Shown piece by piece: positions 1 to 4,894 of a stretch of DNA of 6,352 nucleotides (positions are counted from its first letter, which is position 1; each line of letters begins with the position of its first letter). A program made the position numbers and the translations under genes. Origin of the DNA: an uncultured Oscillospiraceae bacterium (GTDB lineage Bacteria > Bacillota > Clostridia > Oscillospirales > Ruminococcaceae); assembly GCA_950097605.1 (NCBI GenBank), contig CATNEU010000093.1:1-6352 (forward strand), read 5' to 3'. The notes beneath the pieces were generated by a model. That model searched no databases. It worked only from the letters and a program-made list of their open reading frames with translations, and was not told the DNA's origin.

Positions 1-936
1 CTTGAGCTGCGAAACCAGGTTGGACAGCATGCCGCCCGGCACCTGGTAGAGCAGCGTGTTGGCATCCACGCCCAGAACCTTCGGATTGATCAGGCCCTCG
101 GCCAGATATTTCTCGCGCAGCTTGGCAAAGTGCGCGCGCACCACATCGAGCTTGTTCAGGTCGAGTCCGGTGTCGTACGGCGTGCTCTGCAACGCCGCCA
201 CCATTGATTCGGTGGCCGGATGGGAGGTGCCCATCGCAAGCGGCGACATGGCGGTGTCGATGATGTCCACGCCGGCTTCGATTGCCTTGAGGTGGGCCAT
301 CGAAGCGAGACCGGAGGTATAATGCGAATGGAACTGCACCGGAATCTTCACCGACTCCTTAAGCGCTTTGACAAGGTCATACGCGACATACGGCGTCACA
401 AGCCCCGCCATATCCTTAATGCAGATCGAGTCCGCGCCTGCGTTTTCGAGCTGCTTCGCATAGCCGACAAAGTACTCGATGTTGTGGACCGGGCTGGTTG
501 TATACGAGAGCACGCCCTGCAAATGCGCGCCTTCTTTTTTGGTTGCTTTGATCGCGGTTTCGAGGTTGCGGATATCGTTGAGCGCGTCGAAGATGCGCAG
601 AATGTCAATGCCGTTTGCAACGCTGCGCTGCACAAAGTATTCCACCACGTCGTCCGCATAATGGCGGTAACCGAGCATATTCTGGCCCCGGAAAAGCATC
701 TGCAGCTTGGTGTTGGGCATCTTGCTTTTAATCACACGCAGGCGCTCCCACGGGTCTTCATCCAAAAAGCGTAGGCAAGCGTCATAGGTAGCGCCGCCCC
801 AGGCCTCCACCGAATAGTAGCCAACCTGGTCCATCGCCTCGAGAATCGGCAGCATGTCTGCAAGAGACATGCGGGTCGCGAGCAGCGACTGGTGCGCGTC
901 GCGCAGGACGGTTTCGGTAATTTTGATCTTTGCCAT
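1..936 (-). CDS. oadA: Oxaloacetate decarboxylase alpha / transcarboxylase 5S-like carboxyltransferase, C-terminus cut off by window
   Basis: Partial gene; 312 codons are present and the frame is still open at the window edge. The protein is a biotin-dependent carboxyltransferase of the TIM-barrel (HMGL-like) family, which transfers a carboxyl group between carboxybiotin and pyruvate/oxaloacetate in the cytoplasm. Visible family motifs are ETVLRDAHQSL (residues 8-18, with metal-ligand D13), WGGATYDACLRFLDEDPWERL (about 46-67), KDMAGL (174-179, with K174 as the expected carbamylated lysine), and FHSHYTSG (202-209, with metal ligands H203 and H205). Near the edge it reads YQVPGGMLSNLVSQLK, the usual start of the PYC/OADA domain. 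The ATG at 936 has an AGGGGG ribosome site 7 bases upstream, and the gene lies 23 bases behind the biotin carrier gene. The separate carrier suggests a 5S-type subunit without its own biotinyl domain, but the C-terminus that would show this is missing. The symbol is a family-level label; pyruvate carboxylase subunit B is the other common name. Confidence 0.93.
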   Translation of the reverse strand, partial: MAKIKITETVLRDAHQSLLATRMSLADMLPILEAMDQVGYYSVEAWGGATYDACLRFLDEDPWERLRVIKSKMPNTKLQMLFRGQNMLGYRHYADDVVEYFVQRSVANGIDILRIFDALNDIRNLETAIKATKKEGAHLQGVLSYTTSPVHNIEYFVGYAKQLENAGADSICIKDMAGLVTPYVAYDLVKALKESVKIPVQFHSHYTSGLASMAHLKAIEAGVDIIDTAMSPLAMGTSHPATESMVAALQSTPYDTGLDLNKLDVVRAHFAKLREKYLAEGLINPKVLGVDANTLLYQVPGGMLSNLVSQLK

Positions 937-959
937 GTAGGCACCCCCTTTTTCCGATA

Positions 960-1334
960 CTATTGAATGGACACAAGCAGATCGTTGGAATTGACGTTGT
1001 CGCCCTTGTTCACATGGATACCCGCGACCTTGCCGGCCGCCGGCGCCACAATGTCGTTTTCCATCTTCATAGCCTCAAGCACCATCAGCACGTCGCCCTC
1101 TTTGACGGCGTCGCCGGCCTTGACCTTGATGTCCATAATGGTACCGGGCATCGGCGCGTTCACTTTGGTGGCGCCTGCCGCGGCGGCCGGGGCCGCCGCG
1201 GGCGCCGCTTTGGGGGCCGGAGCCGCCGCCGGGGTGGCCGGGGCCGCAGGTGCAATCGAAGGAGCTCCGCCGTCCAATTCGTCCACAGAAACGTCATATG
1301 CTTTGCCATTGACCGTTATATGAAATCTTTTCAC
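960..1334 (-). CDS. Biotin carboxyl carrier protein (transcarboxylase 1.3S / MmdC-like)
   Basis: A 124-residue biotin carrier that shuttles the carboxyl group between the two carboxyltransferase subunits encoded on either side of it. The layout is a short N-terminal segment (1-22, beginning MKRFHITVNGKAYDV), an Ala/Pro-rich flexible linker (about 24-56), and a biotinyl domain (57-124). The biotinylation motif EAMKMEN is intact, with K90 as the modified lysine 34 residues from the C-terminus, as is usual. Length and N-terminal sequence resemble the 1.3S subunit of propionibacterial transcarboxylase and MmdC/OadC-type carriers. The start is GTG, chosen because GGGAGG lies 8 bases upstream (1343-1348) and no better in-frame start exists. 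Maturation would need a biotin-protein ligase encoded elsewhere. The linker makes the DNA locally very GC-rich and produces open frames on the other strand, which are not genes. Confidence 0.95.
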   Translation of the reverse strand: MKRFHITVNGKAYDVSVDELDGGAPSIAPAAPATPAAAPAPKAAPAAAPAAAAGATKVNAPMPGTIMDIKVKAGDAVKEGDVLMVLEAMKMENDIVAPAAGKVAGIHVNKGDNVNSNDLLVSIQ

Positions 1335-1342
1335 TTTTAAAT

Positions 1343-1348
1343 CCTCCC
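1343..1348 (-). promoter_or_regulatory. Ribosome binding site deciding the GTG start of the biotin carrier
   Basis: GGGAGG on the minus strand, 8 bases before the GTG at 1334. It supports a GTG start where no in-frame ATG fits the expected N-terminus. Confidence 0.75.
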
Positions 1349-1390
1349 AGATACAGCGGCCAAACCGCCGATTTCAGAATTCTATCGTCC

Positions 1391-1427
1391 GCGTACCGGG
1401 CAAAGCCGCGAAGCCTGCCCGGCACGC
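1391..1427 (-). other. Intercistronic hairpin between carboxyltransferase and biotin carrier genes
   Basis: The 108-base gap between the two genes holds an inverted repeat with 11-base arms (1391-1401 and 1417-1427) around a 15-base loop. In the minus-strand transcript all 11 positions pair if one G-U wobble is allowed. No run of T follows on the minus strand, so it is not an ordinary terminator. It may be an mRNA stability or processing element that sets the carrier level relative to the subunit before it. Function is inference. Confidence 0.45.
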
Positions 1428-1442
1428 AATCCACACACTCTT

Positions 1443-2894
1443 TTACAGCGGCATGTTGCCGTGCTTTTTGGGCAGGTTAGACACACGCTTACCCGCCAGC
1501 ATATCCAGCGCCGCGATCAGCGCCGCGCGGGTGCCGGCCGGGTCGATCACATCGTCGATATGGCCGCCGGTCGCCGCCTCATACGGGGAGGCGATGGTTT
1601 CCACATATTGCTGCACCAGCTTCTCGCGGTCCGCGGCAAGGTCCTTGGAACCGGCAAGCCGCTCATCCCAGAGGAACGTTGCCGCTGCAACAGGCTCCAT
1701 CGCGCTGATGACGGCGGAGGGCCAGGCGACCGTCACGTCGGCGTTCGCATTCCGGCCTGCCATCGCAATGTATGCCGGGCCAATCGCGTTGCCGGTGACA
1801 ACCGCCACCTTCGGACAGGTTGCCTCGGCATAGGCGTGGGCGAGCTTGGCCGCCTCGCGCACGCTGCCCGCGAGCTCGTCCGCAGCGGAGGGCACAAAGC
1901 CCTGGGTGTCGACAAACGTCACGACCGGCAGCGCAAACGCGTCGCACAGGCGCACGAGGCGCGCGATCTTCGCGCAGGCCGCCGCGTCGATTCTGCCGCC
2001 ATTTACGCTTCTGCGCGTTGCGACAAAGCCGCAGCTCGCGCCCGCGACCGTCGCCAGGCCCGCATAGACGCTTTTGCCGAACTCCTTTTGTAGCTCGAGC
2101 GCGCTTTCCGCGTCGAGCACCGCATCCACAATGCCGTCGGTATCGGCCGCATCCAGATTCTCGCAGGCCACGCGCAGGAAATCGGCCGCGTCCGCTTCGC
2201 TGAAGGAAGCAACCGGCGCCGCGGACAGGTTGTTGAGCGGCAGGCGGGCCGTCAGCTCGCGCGCCTTGGCAATCGCCTCATCCTCGCTGTCCGCGAGGAT
2301 GTGCGCGACGCCGGATTTTGCGGCGTTGTCCGCCGATCCCGCGCCCTCGGTCGAGTCGCCCTGCGCGCCGGTGATAAACGGCGCAGTCAAAAATAACTGC
2401 GCGTCCTTTTTCATCACGACAAAATCGCTGCTCGCCGCCACCATCGCGGCGCTGCCCGCGCAGACGCCGAGCACCAGCGCGATCTGCGGCACAACGCCCG
2501 AAAGGTTGTTGGAAATAAGCAGCATCTCGCCATAGGCGGCGAGCGCGTCGTTTCCTTCGGCGACCCTCGCGCCGTTGGAATCAAACATGCCGATCACCGG
2601 CGCGCCGGTCTTGGCGGCCAGCTCATACACCTTGCGGATTTTCGCGGCATGCGCCTTGCCAACGGCTCCGCCGTCCACCGTGCTGTCCTGCGAAAACGCA
2701 AAAACAGTGCTGCCTTCAATCGCACCGTAGCCGGCGACTACGCCGGCCGCGGTCTCGTCGGCTTTTGCAAAGGCGTCCATTTCGGTAAAGCTGCCCGCGT
2801 CAAAGAGCTTTTCAAGCCGCTTGTAAGCCGGGGTATTCCGGTTTTGCTGCGCGCGCTTTTCCGCCAGGATTGTCATTTTGCTATCAGAACCCAT
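1443..2894 (-). CDS. Acyl-CoA carboxyltransferase subunit (12S / methylmalonyl-CoA decarboxylase alpha-like), divergent
   Basis: A 483-residue carboxyltransferase of the propionyl-CoA carboxylase beta/MmdA family, expected to exchange a carboxyl group between an acyl-CoA such as methylmalonyl-CoA and biotin. It shows the two crotonase-like halves. The N half (about 28-215) has DSNGARVAEG (105-114), SGVVPQIALVLGVCAGS (132-148) and SGVAH (194-198). The C half (about 270-483) has LCDAFALPVVTFVDTQGF (316-333) and TGNAIGPAYIAM (367-378). It closes with GGHIDDVIDPAGTR (443-456) and PKKHGNMPL, the classic family end. It is shorter than propionibacterial 12S (roughly 520 residues), and both glycine-pair oxyanion motifs are altered (CAGS for CAGG, GP for GG). 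The ATG at 2894 has GGAGG 7 bases upstream (2902-2906). The frame stays open to 3041, but that 49-residue extension has no family similarity I recognise. First gene of the operon. The substrate is inferred, not shown; glutaconyl-CoA or malonyl-CoA are alternatives. Confidence 0.9.
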   Translation of the reverse strand: MGSDSKMTILAEKRAQQNRNTPAYKRLEKLFDAGSFTEMDAFAKADETAAGVVAGYGAIEGSTVFAFSQDSTVDGGAVGKAHAAKIRKVYELAAKTGAPVIGMFDSNGARVAEGNDALAAYGEMLLISNNLSGVVPQIALVLGVCAGSAAMVAASSDFVVMKKDAQLFLTAPFITGAQGDSTEGAGSADNAAKSGVAHILADSEDEAIAKARELTARLPLNNLSAAPVASFSEADAADFLRVACENLDAADTDGIVDAVLDAESALELQKEFGKSVYAGLATVAGASCGFVATRRSVNGGRIDAAACAKIARLVRLCDAFALPVVTFVDTQGFVPSAADELAGSVREAAKLAHAYAEATCPKVAVVTGNAIGPAYIAMAGRNANADVTVAWPSAVISAMEPVAAATFLWDERLAGSKDLAADREKLVQQYVETIASPYEAATGGHIDDVIDPAGTRAALIAALDMLAGKRVSNLPKKHGNMPL

Positions 2895-2901
2895 CTTTGT
2901 T

Positions 2902-2906
2902 CCTCC
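2902..2906 (-). promoter_or_regulatory. Ribosome binding site deciding the start of the acyl-CoA carboxyltransferase
   Basis: GGAGG on the minus strand, 7 bases before the ATG at 2894. It favours the 483-residue product over the in-frame open extension to 3041, which has no comparable site. Confidence 0.8.
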
Positions 2907-3014
2907 ATTTCTCTCGCCACGGGAGCCGGGGCCGCCGGTTTCAAGCGGCATACCGCTCCAAACGGGCCGCCGCATCCAAAGCGCGCCCGCCGCCACGGCG
3001 AAATCGAATTCCCA

Positions 3015-3033
3015 CGCGGACTGCGCGTCCGCG
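3015..3033 (-). other. Perfect GC-rich hairpin in the operon leader
   Basis: Seven-base arms CGCGGAC and GTCCGCG (3015-3021 and 3027-3033) with a 5-base loop lie in the untranslated leader of the transcarboxylase operon. A second smaller hairpin (AGCGG/CCGCT, 2944-2957) lies closer to the start codon. No U-tract follows either on the minus strand, so neither looks like a simple attenuator. In DNA this GC-rich some hairpins are expected by chance. Confidence 0.35.
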
Positions 3034-3107
3034 GCCGCCACAAATTCCAGCCAAACAAAGCCGGAAATGTAAAGTCAAATAAACGGCTTTTCATGACCTG
3101 TATCGAT

Positions 3108-3124
3108 CATATGACAACCATATG
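3108..3124. promoter_or_regulatory. Two CATATG palindromes 11 bases apart, possible operator
   Basis: CATATG occurs at 3108-3113 and 3119-3124, a repeat distance of 11 bases or about one helical turn, just downstream of the predicted transcription start of the carboxyl-transfer operon. An ATCGAT palindrome abuts at 3102-3107. The placement would suit a repressor binding one face of the DNA. No regulator family is recognised, and the evidence is only pattern and position. Confidence 0.3.
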
Positions 3125-3143
3125 AAAATTACAAACATTTATC

Positions 3144-3172
3144 ATTATACACGTTGGCCGTGCAAAGTACAA
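3144..3172 (-). promoter_or_regulatory. Sigma-A type promoter of the carboxyl-transfer operon
   Basis: On the minus strand TTGTAC (-35, 3167-3172) is followed after exactly 17 bases by TATAAT (-10, 3144-3149). Transcription would start near 3137, giving a leader of roughly 240 nt before the ATG at 2894. The promoter lies inside the last codons of the preceding GNAT-like gene; the TAA stop of that gene forms part of the -10 box. This separates the operon from the pseudouridine synthase/GNAT pair. A near-consensus -10 with ideal spacing is strong but unproven evidence. Confidence 0.65.
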
Positions 3173-3558
3173 GATCCTTCGTTTTGCCCGCCGCAGTTTT
3201 TACATTTCGTTAAAAATAGCGGCAGCGGCTGCGCGCATTTTGTCTGCACAGCATAGCCGCCCAGCCGGTTGATGCGCGCGGCGGTTTCATCGTTTTCCAC
3301 CTCGACGGAGAGCGCGCCGCGGTCCGCGGCATAGCACGCCGCGGCCTTCACAAGCCCGTCGCCGAGCTGCGCGTCGCCGCCGTCGCAGAGCGCGAGCAGC
3401 CGCAAGCCGTCCTCCGAAAGCCGGAAAACGCAATAGCCCAGCGTTTCGCCGCGGTCCGCGGCCCTGTAAATACATTCCGTTCCGGTATAGCGTACACCGG
3501 CCGACGCGCAGAGAGATGCACAGCTCCCGCTGTCCTGACATATCTTCAGCTCCAGCAC
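3145..3558 (-). CDS. Small cysteine-rich GNAT-like protein, function unknown
   Basis: A 137-residue protein that I place only tentatively in the GNAT N-acetyltransferase superfamily. A strand-like segment (LGYCVFRLSEDGLRLLALCD, 40-59) is followed by a helix (about 64-80) and a second strand (SVEVENDETAARINRLGGYA, 84-103), resembling the acetyl-CoA-binding half of the fold with the usual 'RLGGY' ending. The N-terminal substrate part is short. It has 11 cysteines. The tail holds C119-x2-C122-x7-C130-x2-H133, which could bind a metal. GTG start, with GGGGAG 7 bases upstream (3566-3571) inside the end of the pseudouridine synthase gene. Only 3 bases separate it from that gene's stop, so translational coupling is likely. 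The last 20 or so bases double as the promoter of the next operon. No substrate can be proposed. Confidence 0.7.
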   Translation of the reverse strand: MLELKICQDSGSCASLCASAGVRYTGTECIYRAADRGETLGYCVFRLSEDGLRLLALCDGGDAQLGDGLVKAAACYAADRGALSVEVENDETAARINRLGGYAVQTKCAQPLPLFLTKCKNCGGQNEGSCTLHGQRV

Positions 3559-3561
3559 GGC

Positions 3562-4716
3562 TTATCTCCCCTTTGGCGCGCGGCCCGCCTGTTTTCCATA
3601 CGGTTTGCCGCTCTTGCCCTTAAAACCGTCCGGACGTCCGGCGGGCTTTTCCTCCCGCCCGCGTCCGCCGCGAAACGCCGCATCCTCGCGCGGGCTCTGC
3701 GGGCTGTGCCGTCCGTTTTTTGCCCCCGGCCTGGACTGTGCCGCCCGGCCTCTGCCACCTGCAGGAGCGGCACCGCCGTCTGCGGGCTTCCCTTTTCTGT
3801 ACGCCGGGCCGGACTGTGCTGTCCGGCCCTTGCCGCCCGTGGAAACAGCGCCGCCGGCTGGCTTTCCGTTTTGATACGCGTGCTTGGATTTTGGCTGCCG
3901 GCCTCCGCCGCCCGTAGTGGAAGAAGCGGCGTCATCCCCAGCCTTCGCGTACGCGGCTTTCTCGCTCTCGGGCTGCTCGGACGACGGCTTCGCCGCGTTG
4001 CGCAGCGCGATCAGCTCGCTTTTCTGCAGCGGGCGCCACGCGCCGGGCTTGAGCATGCCGAGCTTGACCGGTCCGATTGAAACCCGTTTGAGCCGCGCCA
4101 CCTCCAGCCCGACCGCCTCGCACATTTTGCGGATTTGGCGGTTGCGTCCTTCGCGCAGCACCATCTCGAGCACTACGCGGCCCGGCTGCTTGTCCAGCAC
4201 CCGCACGACCGATGGGGCGGTTTTGCGCCCGTCGATCACAACGCCCTCGGCCAGCTTTGCGGCCTGCTCGTCGTTTATATCCGGGCGCACCGTCACGCGG
4301 TAGACCTTGGAGACATGGTGCGACGGGTGCATCATGAGATTTGCAAACTCGCCGTCGTTGGTCAAAAGCAGCAGCCCTTCGGAGTTTTTGTCAAGACGTC
4401 CGACGGGATACACCCGCTGCCCCACATCCTCCACAAGCGAGGCCACGCAGCGCCGCTCGTGCTCATCGCTGAGCGTTGTGACATACCCGCGCGGCTTGTG
4501 CAGCATGATATACAGCTTTTCCTGCTTGGTATGCACCACAATCTTTTCGCCGTTGACGGTGATCAGGTCCCTGGCCGGGTTGCATTTGTCTCCCAGCTTG
4601 ACCGGACGGCCGTTGACCTGCACCGCGCCCGACGCAATCAGCGATTCCGCTTTCCTGCGCGAAGTGTATCCGCAGTCCGAAAGTGCCTTCTGCACCCGTG
4701 TACCTTTTTTTTGCAT
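3562..4716 (-). CDS. rluB: 23S rRNA pseudouridine synthase, RsuA/RluB family, with long basic repeat tail
   Basis: Converts a uridine in rRNA to pseudouridine; RluB enzymes act on 23S rRNA helix 89. An S4 RNA-binding domain occupies about residues 5-50 (RVQKALSDCGYTSRRKAESLI). The catalytic domain follows (about 68-235) with VGRLDKNSEGLLLLTNDGE (catalytic D109), HHVSKVYRV (133-141) and EGRNRQIRKMCEAVG (189-203). After about residue 242 comes a 143-residue Gly/Lys/Arg/Pro/Ser tail without predicted fold, probably a flexible RNA-binding extension. It contains two tandem units of 25-26 residues (278-302 and 303-328), giving 384 residues against roughly 230-300 in typical members. The ATG at 4716 has GGAGG 9 bases upstream (4726-4730). 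Codons 2-4 contain a run of eight A. Its neighbour on the 5' side is a D-Ala-D-Ala carboxypeptidase, a pairing also met near spmA-spmB in Bacillus and Clostridia. RluE/RluF-type specificity cannot be excluded. Confidence 0.93.
   Translation of the reverse strand: MQKKGTRVQKALSDCGYTSRRKAESLIASGAVQVNGRPVKLGDKCNPARDLITVNGEKIVVHTKQEKLYIMLHKPRGYVTTLSDEHERRCVASLVEDVGQRVYPVGRLDKNSEGLLLLTNDGEFANLMMHPSHHVSKVYRVTVRPDINDEQAAKLAEGVVIDGRKTAPSVVRVLDKQPGRVVLEMVLREGRNRQIRKMCEAVGLEVARLKRVSIGPVKLGMLKPGAWRPLQKSELIALRNAAKPSSEQPESEKAAYAKAGDDAASSTTGGGGRQPKSKHAYQNGKPAGGAVSTGGKGRTAQSGPAYRKGKPADGGAAPAGGRGRAAQSRPGAKNGRHSPQSPREDAAFRGGRGREEKPAGRPDGFKGKSGKPYGKQAGRAPKGR
3733..3885 (-). repeat. Tandem repeat encoding the tail of the pseudouridine synthase
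   Basis: Two adjacent units (3811-3885 and 3733-3810) encode related 25- and 26-residue segments sharing the pattern AY-x2-GKPA...GG-x-GR-x-AQS. A partial third copy (RPGAKNGR) follows. The DNA copies are similar but clearly diverged, so the duplication is not recent. Confidence 0.6.
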
Positions 4717-4791
4717 GTTCTACATCCTCCATGTAATCCCTACAGTAAGTTTGTCTTGCCCCGCGCGCAGGTGCGGGCGGGACGTGTCCTA

Positions 4792-4831
4792 TTGCCGCGA
4801 TGCGGCGCATTTTGGTGCCGCATTGCGGCAA
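4792..4831. repeat. Long inverted repeat between carboxypeptidase and pseudouridine synthase genes
   Basis: Arms of 15 bases (4792-4806 and 4817-4831) match at 14 of 15 positions across a 10-base loop. The odd position is a G-U wobble in plus-strand RNA but an A-C mismatch in minus-strand RNA. No T-run directly follows on either strand. It may be an mRNA-end stabilising hairpin or a copy of a dispersed palindromic repeat. Confidence 0.5.
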
Positions 4832-4869
4832 AACAGCGCCCGCTGCGGCGCAAGATGCCGTCAGCGGGC
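4830..4869 (-). terminator. Possible intrinsic terminator after the carboxypeptidase gene
   Basis: GCCCGCTG and CAGCGGGC (4862-4869 and 4838-4845) form the outer stem, extended by four further pairs around one bulged base, with a 7-base loop. On the minus strand GCTG and then TTTT (4833-4830) follow the stem. The stem is strong, but the T-run is short and offset by four bases, so termination may be partial. It starts about 25 bases after the stop codon at 4895. Confidence 0.4.
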
Positions 4870-4894
4870 AAATTTCCTCGTATACCATCATATC

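Noticed and set aside
220..774. 184-residue plus-strand open frame opposite the oxaloacetate decarboxylase alpha gene
   Set aside because: The minus strand here encodes a continuous protein with all family motifs, so the plus frame is a shadow.
930..1340. Gly/Arg-rich plus-strand open frame opposite the biotin carrier gene
   Set aside because: Its repeats are the complement of the Ala/Pro linker codons of the carrier protein, not a separate gene.
2895..3041. In-frame 49-residue N-terminal extension of the carboxyltransferase (532-residue version)
   Set aside because: The extension has no family similarity I recognise and no good ribosome site at 3041, whereas the ATG at 2894 has GGAGG at ideal distance.
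4463..4891. 142-residue minus-strand frame covering the intergenic gap and the start of rluB in another phase
   Set aside because: It overlaps the conserved S4 domain coding region in a different frame, and its residues look like frame-shifted RluB sequence.
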